Position numbers and translations under genes: made by a program
DNA from: Syntrophaceae bacterium
GTDB taxonomy: Bacteria > Desulfobacterota > Syntrophia > Syntrophales > UBA5619
DNA: 6,524 nt
NCBI GenBank assembly: GCA_919902745.1
Contig: CAKKRN010000131.1
Coordinates: 1 to 6,524, forward strand
Reading direction: 5' to 3'
Notes under the pieces: generated by a model
Database searches by the model: none
The model's input: the letters and a program-made list of their open reading frames with translations, nothing else
Told to the model about the DNA's origin: nothing
Shown: positions 1-5,478 of the stretch, piece by piece
How the letters are laid out: each line of letters begins with the position of its first letter
How positions within the stretch are numbered: the stretch's first letter is position 1

Positions 1-353
<353 letters not shown>

Positions 354-431
354 TAATCCTGTTCAAGGAGATTGCTCTCCCATTTGTGACATGTATAAAA
401 GGACCCACAAATCAATTATCCCACTATTCAA

Positions 432-445
432 TTTCCAAAGAGCCA
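432..445 (-). promoter_or_regulatory. boxA-type rRNA antitermination signal in the 16S leader
   Basis: The minus strand reads TGGCTCTTTGGAAA about 80 nt before the mature 16S end. This resembles the boxA core TGCTCTTTAACAA and the TGCTCTTTGAAAA-type versions found in rrn leaders, where NusB and S10 bind to keep polymerase resistant to Rho. An imperfect copy (ACTGGCTCGTTACTA) sits exactly 15 nt upstream; the two share the 8-mer ACTGGCTC at 440-447 and 455-462. The signal lies downstream of all four promoter candidates, as expected. The call rests on motif resemblance and position. Confidence 0.7.
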
Positions 446-463
446 GTTAGTAACGAGCCAGTA

Positions 464-492
464 GAAATAAACCAATTTTGCTTTTCTGTCAA
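464..492 (-). promoter_or_regulatory. rRNA promoter candidate P4 (closest to 16S)
   Basis: A perfect -35 box TTGACA lies at 487-492 on the minus strand, preceded by an A/T-rich stretch (493-511) like an UP element. A 17-nt spacer gives TATTTC (464-469) as the -10 box, which is weak (3 of 6); TTATTT with a 16-nt spacer is an alternative. The start point would be near 457, leaving a leader of about 100 nt that still includes the boxA. It is the least certain of the four candidates because of its poor -10. Confidence 0.45.
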
Positions 493-549
493 GAACAATT
501 TCTAAAAATCTTTCCGTCTCGCAGCCCATCCGATTCAGGATGATGTATA

Positions 550-579
550 ATTATAAATCTATTTCAATGGAGATGTCAA
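550..579 (-). promoter_or_regulatory. rRNA promoter candidate P3, strong consensus
   Basis: A perfect -35 TTGACA (574-579) and a perfect -10 TATAAT (550-555) are separated by 18 nt on the minus strand. The 20 nt upstream of the -35 (583-602) are very A/T-rich (AATAAAAATTTTGGATTT), as expected of an UP element that contacts the alpha C-terminal domains of RNA polymerase. The start would be near 543, giving a leader of about 190 nt. This is the best promoter in the window and very likely the main one for the rRNA operon. Confidence 0.88.
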
Positions 580-592
580 GCGGAAATCCAAA

Positions 593-621
593 ATTTTTAT
601 TACCCCCAACCACTCTGTCAA
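593..621 (-). promoter_or_regulatory. rRNA promoter candidate P2
   Basis: A perfect -35 TTGACA lies at 616-621 on the minus strand. A 17-nt spacer leads to AAAAAT (593-598), and a 16-nt spacer leads to TAAAAA; each matches 4 of 6 -10 positions. The A/T-rich -10 region also serves as the upstream element of P3. Its -35 box starts exactly 42 nt upstream of that of P3. Probable tandem rrn promoter, inferred from sequence alone. Confidence 0.55.
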
Positions 622-634
622 CGAACAGGCGGGC

Positions 635-663
635 TTTCTACCCTACCTCCATCCAGGTGTCAA
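635..663 (-). promoter_or_regulatory. rRNA promoter candidate P1 (farthest from 16S)
   Basis: A perfect -35 TTGACA (658-663) is followed after 17 nt by TAGAAA (635-640), which matches 4 of 6 -10 positions. Upstream (664-685) is a run of A and T including seven A residues in a row, a likely UP element. It begins about 90 nt after the tyrS stop codon, and its -35 lies exactly 42 nt upstream of that of P2. Probable tandem rrn promoter, inferred from sequence alone. Confidence 0.6.
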
Positions 664-751
664 GTATTAATTTCATTTTTTTCAACAACTTTCATCTGCC
701 TGGAATTACATGAATCATTTCAGTTAACCCATCCATCCGTCGACGACTTCC

Positions 752-2035
752 TCACCTCACGGACAGAATGATATACCTCTTCTTCCCCTTCCGCAGACGG
801 ATTTCACCTTTCTCGTCCGCATCTGGAAGGCCAATCTTCTCATCGAAGGCCCCGATCTGCCGGTCATTGACATAGCCTCCGCCCTGGGCGATGAGACGTC
901 TCGCCTCCCCACGGGAAGCGCACAGGCCCGCCTCGTGAAACAGCTCAAACGCCGGTATGCCCGGGCTCAGCGCCTCCCGGCTCTTTTCAAGCGAAGGAAT
1001 CGCTTCCGTATCCAGCTCCTCCGCTGATCGCGGTATGGTGCTGGAAGGGAAGAATCCGTCTTCTTTTGGTCTTACGCCAAATGCCTCGGCCGACGCCTTC
1101 CAGGCGGCCACTGCCGCCGCCTCTCCATGGGTAATCTTTGTCGCTTCAAAGGCCAGAACGGCCTTGGCCATATTGAGACGGGCGTCGCTCAGGGCTTTCA
1201 CCGCAACGATCTCCTCCATCGGCAGGAAGGTGAAGAGGGCGAGGAAACGCGCCACATCCCCGTCTTCCGTGTTGATCCAGTACTGGTAATATTCATAGGG
1301 CGACGTCAGTTCGGCGTCGAGCCAGATGGTCCCCTTTTCGGTCTTTCCCATCTTGTTTCCCTGCGATGTGGTGATCAGCGGAAAGGTCAAGCTGAAGGCC
1401 GTTTCCCCCTCCACCCGCCGGATCAGGTCGATCCCGGCGACCATATTGCCCCATTGGTCGTTCCCGCCCATCTGCATCTGGCATCTGTAATTCTTGAAAA
1501 GGTGCAGAAAATCATAAGCCTGCAGGAGCATGTAATTGAATTCGATGAAATTGAGTCCCTTTTCCAAGCGGACGCGATAGCTCTCCGCGGCAAGCATTCG
1601 GTTCACGCTGAAGTGACGTCCGATATCCCGGAGAAACTCGATATAATTGAGTTGCGTAAGCCAGTCGGCGTTGTTGAGCAGGACGGCCCCGCCTTCACGG
1701 AAATCGATATATCGGGAGAGCTGCTTCTTCAGGCATTCCGCGTTGTGATCGATCTGATCCCGTGTGAGAATCTGCCGCATCTCCGTCTTGCCGGAGGGAT
1801 CGCCGATCAGGCCGGTCCCTCCGCCGACGAGGGCAATCGGCCGATGGCCGTGCCTCTGCATGTGGGCCAACGACATGATCGGGACCAAGGATCCGATATG
1901 CAGGCTGGCCGCCGTCGGATCAAAACCGATATAACAGGTGACGGATTTTTCTTCCAGCAGCTCCCTGATCTGAGACTCATCCGTGATCTGTTCGATAAAA
2001 CCCCTCTCCCGGAATACATCGTATACGCTCTTCAA
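752..2035 (-). CDS. tyrS: Tyrosyl-tRNA synthetase (TyrRS)
   Basis: Cytoplasmic class I aminoacyl-tRNA synthetase that joins tyrosine to tRNA-Tyr using ATP. The 427-residue length fits the E. coli-type family. The Rossmann catalytic domain has the HIGH motif as HIGS (46-49), tyrosine-pocket residues Y35 and D39, the YMLLQAYDF stretch (168-176; Y168, Q172 and D175 expected to hold tyrosine), MGGNDQW (189-195), and the KMSKS loop as KMGKT (228-232), similar to KFGKT in E. coli. An anticodon-binding helical region follows, then a C-terminal S4 RNA-binding domain (about 362-425). The start is TTG; GGAGG lies 7 nt upstream, the next in-frame codons upstream offer no ATG before a stop, and the protein begins as family members do. 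ymdB ends 67 nt upstream with no clear promoter between, so cotranscription is likely. No terminator is evident downstream before the rrn promoters. Confidence 0.97.
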   Translation of the reverse strand: MKSVYDVFRERGFIEQITDESQIRELLEEKSVTCYIGFDPTAASLHIGSLVPIMSLAHMQRHGHRPIALVGGGTGLIGDPSGKTEMRQILTRDQIDHNAECLKKQLSRYIDFREGGAVLLNNADWLTQLNYIEFLRDIGRHFSVNRMLAAESYRVRLEKGLNFIEFNYMLLQAYDFLHLFKNYRCQMQMGGNDQWGNMVAGIDLIRRVEGETAFSLTFPLITTSQGNKMGKTEKGTIWLDAELTSPYEYYQYWINTEDGDVARFLALFTFLPMEEIVAVKALSDARLNMAKAVLAFEATKITHGEAAAVAAWKASAEAFGVRPKEDGFFPSSTIPRSAEELDTEAIPSLEKSREALSPGIPAFELFHEAGLCASRGEARRLIAQGGGYVNDRQIGAFDEKIGLPDADEKGEIRLRKGKKRYIILSVR

Positions 2036-2042
2036 CGCTTTA

Positions 2043-2047
2043 CCTCC
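2043..2047 (-). promoter_or_regulatory. Shine-Dalgarno site fixing the TTG start of tyrS
   Basis: GGAGG on the minus strand lies 7 nt before the TTG at 2035-2033. The spacing is optimal and supports TTG as the true start. Confidence 0.85.
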
Positions 2048-2102
2048 ACCGCCATGAGCAACATCGACATCACTTCCATTCTTCTCGCAAAGGCATCAGG
2101 AT

Positions 2103-2900
2103 TCAGAGTAAGCTCCTCGATTCCTCCATGGATACGCTCAGCCTTTCCACCCGAACGGCCCGGCCATCCGAGGCCATCTCCACCATCACTCCCTGAAGGC
2201 GGACATCCCCTTTGGCGACATCGAACTTGTTGGGAATCTGCAGCAGGAATCGCTGCAGGATGCTCTCTTTTCTGATCCCGATGACGGAATCAAACGGACC
2301 GGTCATGCCGACATCGGTGATGTAGGCGGTGCCTTCGGGCAGAATCCGTTCATCGGCTGTCTGAACATGGGTGTGGGTTCCCAAAACAGCAGTGACACGG
2401 CCGTCAAGATACCAGCCCATGGCGATTTTTTCCGAAGTAGCCTCCGCATGCATATCCACGATGATCATCCGGGTTTTTTTCTTCAGTTTCTCGATCTCCC
2501 GCTCGGCCGTCCGAAAGGGACAGTCGAGCGGATTCATGAAGACACGACCGGCCAGGTTGATCACTCCGATAGGAAACCCGCCCAAGGTTGGAATTACCAC
2601 ACTCCCCCGGCCGGGCGCTCCCTCGGGATAATTGGCAGGACGAAGCAATGTTTCGTAATCATCCACAAATGCCATGACCTCTTTTTTGTCCCAGATATGG
2701 TTTCCGGAGGTCAGGACATCGATATGGGACGCATACAGCTCTTCGACGATCTCGGCGGTCACGCCGAACCCCGCAGCGGCATTTTCGCAGTTGGCTACGA
2801 CGAAATCGATCCGGTGTTCCTCGATGATCCCCGGAAGAAGCTCGCGGACGGCCATCCTTCCAGGTTTTCCAACAATATCACCTATAAAGAGTATCTTCAT
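2103..2900 (-). CDS. ymdB: YmdB-family metallophosphoesterase (2',3'-cyclic nucleotide phosphodiesterase type)
   Basis: A 265-residue member of the YmdB/TIGR00282 family of dinuclear-metal calcineurin-like phosphoesterases, the usual length. In Bacillus the enzyme has cyclic nucleotide phosphodiesterase activity, interacts with or affects RNase Y, and influences biofilm and sporulation decisions; the role here is transferred by homology. Metal-site residues are in place: D8 (FIGDIVGKPGR), E39-N40 (NCENAAAGFG), N67-H68 (SGNHIWDKKE), H151 (DMHAEATSEK), and H176 and H178 (GTHTHVQTADE). No signal peptide is seen, so it is cytoplasmic. The start is ATG, 9 nt after the rny stop, and its modest AGGA ribosome site overlaps the end of rny. 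This tight spacing indicates coupled expression with rny, the same pairing seen in Firmicutes. Confidence 0.96.
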   Translation of the reverse strand: MKILFIGDIVGKPGRMAVRELLPGIIEEHRIDFVVANCENAAAGFGVTAEIVEELYASHIDVLTSGNHIWDKKEVMAFVDDYETLLRPANYPEGAPGRGSVVIPTLGGFPIGVINLAGRVFMNPLDCPFRTAEREIEKLKKKTRMIIVDMHAEATSEKIAMGWYLDGRVTAVLGTHTHVQTADERILPEGTAYITDVGMTGPFDSVIGIRKESILQRFLLQIPNKFDVAKGDVRLQGVMVEMASDGRAVRVERLSVSMEESRSLL

Positions 2901-2909
2901 GAAGATATC

Positions 2910-4475
2910 CTAGCGCGCGAAATCGGAGACACGCGTCTCCCGGATGACGGTTACTTTGATCTGCCCGGGATAGGCCAGCTCTGCCTCGATCTTCTTGATG
3001 ATGTCCTTGCAGAGCATCACCGTGTCGTTTTCGGAGATCTTCTCATTCTCCACGAGAATCCGGATTTCCCTTCCGGCCTGGATCGCAAAACATTTATCAA
3101 CACCGCTGAACGAATTAGCAATATTTTCAAGTTCTTCCAGACGTTTGACGTAGCTCTCCAACATCTCTCGCCGCGCCCCCGGCCGCGCGGCCGACAGGCT
3201 GTCCGCCGCCTGGACCAGAACGCCGAGCAAGGTGTTGGTCCTGCCGTCGTCATGGTGGGTGGCGATCGCCTGGACGATCCGCGGGGATTCACCGAACCGT
3301 TTGGCATAATCGGCGCCGATGCCGGCATGGGTCCCTTCAACCTTGTGATCGACCGCCTTTCCGATATCGTGCAGAAGCCCCGCGCGCTTCGCCTCCTTGA
3401 TGTTCATCTTCAACTCGGCCGCCATCATCCCGGTCAGATGGGCCACATCGATGGAATGCTGCAGGACGTTCTGGGAATAGCTTGTCCGGAACTTGAGACT
3501 GCCGAGCAGCGTGATGATCTCGGGATGCAGATCATGGACACCAACATCGAAAGAGATTCTCTCCCCCGTTTCCTTGATGATCGCATCCACCTCCGACCTC
3601 ACCTTCTTGACGATCTCTTCGATCCGGCCAGGATGGATTCGACCGTCGGTGATCAATCTCTCCAAGGAGAGGCGTGCCACTTCGCGCCGCACCGGATCGA
3701 AGCTGGAGAGCACGACCGCCTCCGGCGTATCATCGACGATCAGGTCGATACCGGTCGCCGCCTCGATCGCCCGGATGTTCCTCCCCTCCCGGCCGATGAT
3801 CCTCCCCTTCATCTCATCGTTGGGAAGATTGACCACCGAAACCGTGTTTTCGGCCACATAATCACCCGCGTAGCGTTGAATCGCATAGGCAATGATCTCC
3901 CGCGCCGTGTTATCCGCCGTCCGCCGGGCTTCCTCCTCGATCTTCCGGATCATCAGAGCAGCATCGCGCTTCGCCGCCACTTCCATCGATTGGACCAGAA
4001 AGTTTTTTGCCTCCTCCGAAGTAATACCGGCGATCCGTTCCAGCTTGACCGTCTGCTCTTCCAGCATCCGGTCGGCGCGTTCGTGCTTTTCGTTAAGCTG
4101 GGATTCTCGTTGCAGGATTGCCTTTTCACGGTTCTCGCAAGTGGTTTCCTTTTGGGACAAAAGGTCGATTCTCCGTTCCAGGTTTTCCTCTTTTGACCGG
4201 ATCCTCCGTTCCAGGGCATCGAGCTCGACCTTCCTGTCCCTGCTATCCTTCTCGAATTCAGTCTTGACCTTGAGCAAATTCTCCTTGGCCTGAAGAATGG
4301 CCTCCTTCTTGATGGTCTCCGCCTCCTTCTTGGCCTCATCGATGATCCTTCTCGAAAGATTCTCGCAGGATTCCAGTTTTGTCCGGGAAAGCCTCTGCTT
4401 GACGATGAATCCCAATACCCCGCCTACGGCAAGCACTACCAACAGGGCCAGTATCAACATACCGTTATATAACAA
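2910..4475 (-). CDS. rny: Ribonuclease Y (membrane-anchored endoribonuclease)
   Basis: RNase Y starts mRNA decay by endonucleolytic cutting at the inner face of the cytoplasmic membrane. From a TTG start the protein is 521 residues, matching the family (about 520). In order it has one N-terminal membrane helix (about 7-25, [14 protein letters not shown]), a long charged coiled coil (about 31-150), a KH RNA-binding domain around [10 protein letters not shown] (224-233), and an HD hydrolase domain with LLHDIGK (metal pair H369-D370) and ATHHDD (405-410). The frame is open further upstream to 4697, but that 74-codon extension runs through the 6S RNA and matches nothing typical of RNase Y. The TTG at 4475 has AAGGAGG 8 nt upstream. 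An ATG at 4460 would also keep the membrane helix but is poorly spaced from the ribosome site. ymdB follows after 9 nt. Confidence 0.96.
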   Translation of the reverse strand: MLYNGMLILALLVVLAVGGVLGFIVKQRLSRTKLESCENLSRRIIDEAKKEAETIKKEAILQAKENLLKVKTEFEKDSRDRKVELDALERRIRSKEENLERRIDLLSQKETTCENREKAILQRESQLNEKHERADRMLEEQTVKLERIAGITSEEAKNFLVQSMEVAAKRDAALMIRKIEEEARRTADNTAREIIAYAIQRYAGDYVAENTVSVVNLPNDEMKGRIIGREGRNIRAIEAATGIDLIVDDTPEAVVLSSFDPVRREVARLSLERLITDGRIHPGRIEEIVKKVRSEVDAIIKETGERISFDVGVHDLHPEIITLLGSLKFRTSYSQNVLQHSIDVAHLTGMMAAELKMNIKEAKRAGLLHDIGKAVDHKVEGTHAGIGADYAKRFGESPRIVQAIATHHDDGRTNTLLGVLVQAADSLSAARPGARREMLESYVKRLEELENIANSFSGVDKCFAIQAGREIRILVENEKISENDTVMLCKDIIKKIEAELAYPGQIKVTVIRETRVSDFAR

Positions 4476-4582
4476 AGTTTCCACCTCCTTGCTGTTTACG
4501 AACATAAATCGATTGTGCTGAATGAATCCAGTCGGGAAGTTCGAGAGAAGGAATGCCAATAAAACGGTGGGGATGATAAAAA
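4476..4582 (-). other. 6S-rny spacer / rny leader
   Basis: This 107-nt stretch follows the 6S RNA. It contains the downstream half of the terminator-like hairpin and the rny ribosome site. I find no convincing sigma70 promoter: the hexamers TTGGCA and TTTATG are present but not at a workable spacing. It can be read as an open extension of the rny frame, but that product has no family support. Confidence 0.6.
4484..4490 (-). promoter_or_regulatory. Shine-Dalgarno site fixing the TTG start of rny
   Basis: AAGGAGG on the minus strand, 8 nt before the TTG at 4475-4473. It is a near-perfect anti-16S match and is the main reason to choose this start over the longer upstream frame. Confidence 0.88.
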
Positions 4583-4592
4583 ACCCCCGCCG
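4561..4592 (-). terminator. Terminator-like hairpin at the 3' end of 6S RNA
   Basis: On the minus strand CGGCGGGG(G) (4592-4584) can pair with CCCCACCG (4572-4565) across a U-rich loop, with one C/A mismatch, followed by TTTTATT. This looks like a Rho-independent terminator. The 6S closing stem itself is also followed directly by six T residues (4583-4578), which could serve the same purpose. Either would end 6S RNA and reduce read-through into rny; rny may then depend on partial read-through or on a promoter I cannot identify. Confidence 0.6.
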
Positions 4593-4775
4593 ATGCCGTG
4601 TTAGCCACCTTTTTGAACCATTTGAAAAATGGGCGCCTAATGTTGCCGCTTCAGGCTTTCCGCCACCCGCTCTTACGGGATGCCGGCGGACATGCACACG
4701 GCGAACAAGGAAAGGTCCCCGGTTCCAAGGTGTTGGCTCAAAAAACGAATGTTAATCACGCACATCGCAGGGGAT
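4583..4775 (-). ncRNA. ssrS: 6S RNA (regulator of sigma70 RNA polymerase)
   Basis: 6S RNA mimics an open promoter and sequesters housekeeping RNA polymerase holoenzyme, mainly in stationary phase. About 193 nt fits the usual 180-200. The ends pair as a closing stem: CCCC-TG-CGATG (4773-4763) with CATCG-GC-GGGG (4595-4585), giving 4 and 5 bp around a 2x2 internal loop. Farther in, GCC and ACCTT of the 5' strand pair with AAGGTGGC of the 3' strand. The 3' side of the central bubble holds the small hairpin CCATTT...AAATGG followed by GGTTCAA, like the CCTTGAACC...GGTTCAAGG element of E. coli 6S. The terminal arm has GTGCATGTCCGCC...GGCGGAAAGCCT, matching GAGCATGCTCGG...CCGAGAAGCCT of E. coli. 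It directly follows zapA, the same order as zapA-ssrS in gammaproteobacteria. The exact 5' end is uncertain; I see no strong promoter inside zapA, so processing from a zapA transcript is possible. Confidence 0.92.
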
Positions 4776-4778
4776 AAT

Positions 4779-5054
4779 CTACTTACGATCATTGATCAAA
4801 CTGATCAATCGTTCCGCTCTGTTCTCCAATTGGTTATAAATGTTTTCTTTTGCTCCCATGATCTGCAAATACTCATCCGCAATGTTCAAAGCAGCCAAGA
4901 TGGCAATGTCCAACGCCTTTCTTCCGGCGGCCTTTCCCGCCTCTTCCACCTTGCCACTGACATACCGGACAACGCTCGCTACATGCTCATCCCCCGAATC
5001 GCTTATTACTGAGAGCTCCTGTCCCAGTATTCTCACTTCAAAGCGCTTTTTCAA
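4779..5054 (-). CDS. zapA: Cell division protein ZapA
   Basis: A 91-residue ZapA, which binds FtsZ in the cytoplasm and bundles its filaments to stabilise the division ring. The N-terminal part (about 1-50) is the globular dimerising head (FEVRILGQELSV, then HVASVVRYVSGKVEEA). The rest is the alpha-helical coiled-coil stalk, including LDIAILAALNIADEYLQI, a typical ZapA signature. The length is normal. The start is TTG at 5054, with GAGGT (5061-5065) 6 nt upstream; the protein begins MKKRFEVRILG, as expected. The zapB-like gene ends 21 nt upstream and 6S RNA begins within a few nucleotides of the TAG stop. It is presumably transcribed from the promoter at 5385-5413. Confidence 0.95.
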   Translation of the reverse strand: MKKRFEVRILGQELSVISDSGDEHVASVVRYVSGKVEEAGKAAGRKALDIAILAALNIADEYLQIMGAKENIYNQLENRAERLISLINDRK

Positions 5055-5060
5055 TGGACG

Positions 5061-5065
5061 ACCTC
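5061..5065 (-). promoter_or_regulatory. Shine-Dalgarno site for the TTG start of zapA
   Basis: GAGGT on the minus strand, 6 nt before TTG at 5054-5052. No in-frame ATG or GTG is better placed. Confidence 0.75.
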
Positions 5066-5075
5066 AAGGTTTGTT

Positions 5076-5303
5076 TTAGGGCGCCTTTATCTCCTGAAGC
5101 AAATCAAGAAGCGAGTCCACCTTTGTGCGTACAGCATCCCGTTCTTCCCTCAACCCCTCCATTTTTTTATTTGCTTCATCCAACTCCGTAATATTATTTT
5201 GCAGCAGTTCCTCCACCTCCAGGTTCCGTTTCTTCAGCAAGGCATAATCCCCGAGCAGACCGTTGATCTTCTTTTCCAGCTCATCAAACTTCAGAAATTC
5301 CAC
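5076..5303 (-). CDS. zapB: ZapB-like small coiled-coil cell division protein
   Basis: A 75-residue, highly charged, almost wholly helical protein. Hydrophobic residues recur at heptad spacing (LEKKINGLLGDYALL, then LEVEELLQNNITELDEANKKM, then VDSLLDLLQEI), which indicates one continuous coiled coil. The size and composition match ZapB, an abundant coiled-coil factor that binds ZapA and links the Z-ring to the chromosome terminus in E. coli. Such short coiled coils are hard to assign by sequence, so the name rests largely on its place 21 nt upstream of zapA. The start is GTG at 5303; the ribosome site (an AAGGG about 10 nt upstream) is weak. It is the first gene after the promoter at 5385-5413. 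Confidence 0.82.
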   Translation of the reverse strand: MEFLKFDELEKKINGLLGDYALLKKRNLEVEELLQNNITELDEANKKMEGLREERDAVRTKVDSLLDLLQEIKAP

Positions 5304-5384
5304 GATCCAACCCTTTTCCCTTTAATATTCAAGATGAATGACCTCGCCGGCCCCGGACACCCACGCCGCGTTTATCTGTGTATG

Positions 5385-5413
5385 ATTATGCCGACATGAC
5401 CTATGAAAGTCAA
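5385..5413 (-). promoter_or_regulatory. Sigma70 promoter for the zapB-zapA-6S-(rny-ymdB-tyrS) cluster
   Basis: On the minus strand the -35 TTGACT (5408-5413) and the -10 CATAAT (5385-5390) are 17 nt apart; each matches 5 of 6 consensus positions. The start would be near 5378, with a leader of about 75 nt to the zapB-like GTG. This suggests the cluster is transcribed separately from dusB. Confidence 0.8.
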
Positions 5414-5431
5414 GACCTTATTTCCGACCTA

Positions 5432-5444
5432 TTTCGCGGCGAAA
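5432..5444 (-). promoter_or_regulatory. Perfect short palindrome upstream of the zapB promoter
   Basis: TTTCGC-G-GCGAAA is a perfect 13-nt inverted repeat, centred about 25 nt upstream of the -35 box. It could be a protein-binding site. As a hairpin it would have an impossibly small loop and no following T run, so it is not a dusB terminator. Function unknown. Confidence 0.3.
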
Positions 5445-5478
5445 GGAGCCGAATGAACGACGGCATTTTCACGCGCGG

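Larger units (their letters stand above)
354..751 (-). other. Non-coding rrn leader and promoter region
   Basis: This stretch between the tyrS stop and mature 16S has no credible gene. From the tyrS side it holds about 65 nt with no evident terminator, then promoter candidates P1 to P3, then P4, the boxA, and two small leader hairpins. One hairpin pairs 406-412 with 382-388 (7 bp, ATTTGTG with CACAAAT). The other pairs 376-380 with 367-371 (5 bp, GGAGA with TCTCC) around a GCAA tetraloop, which is a stable GNRA type. The hairpins may take part in folding or processing of pre-16S; this is inference. Confidence 0.75.

Noticed and set aside
1127..2275. A 382-codon open frame on the plus strand opposite tyrS
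   Set aside because: Antisense to tyrS with low-complexity composition, no family match and no promoter or ribosome site; it also crosses the tyrS-ymdB boundary.
2367..4196. A 609-codon open frame on the plus strand opposite ymdB and rny
   Set aside because: It lies opposite two clear conserved genes. Its product is rich in D, R, H and P, with no recognisable domain, as expected of an antisense shadow in GC-rich coding DNA.
4763..4800. A possible 6S promoter inside the end of zapA (TTGATC, GATTAT)
   Set aside because: No pair of boxes with proper spacing places the start at the first base of the closing stem. TTGATC with a 17-nt spacer gives TAAGTA, which is too poor to call.
4792..4808. 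Near-palindrome TTGATCA-AAC-TGATCAA just upstream of 6S
   Set aside because: It lies inside the zapA C-terminal codons (LISLIND) and arises from repeated TGATCA hexamers. It is not at a useful distance from a recognisable promoter, so there is no support for an operator.
4522..5012. Plus-strand frames across 6S RNA and zapA
   Set aside because: They overlap the structured 6S RNA and zapA in antisense, and the products look random.
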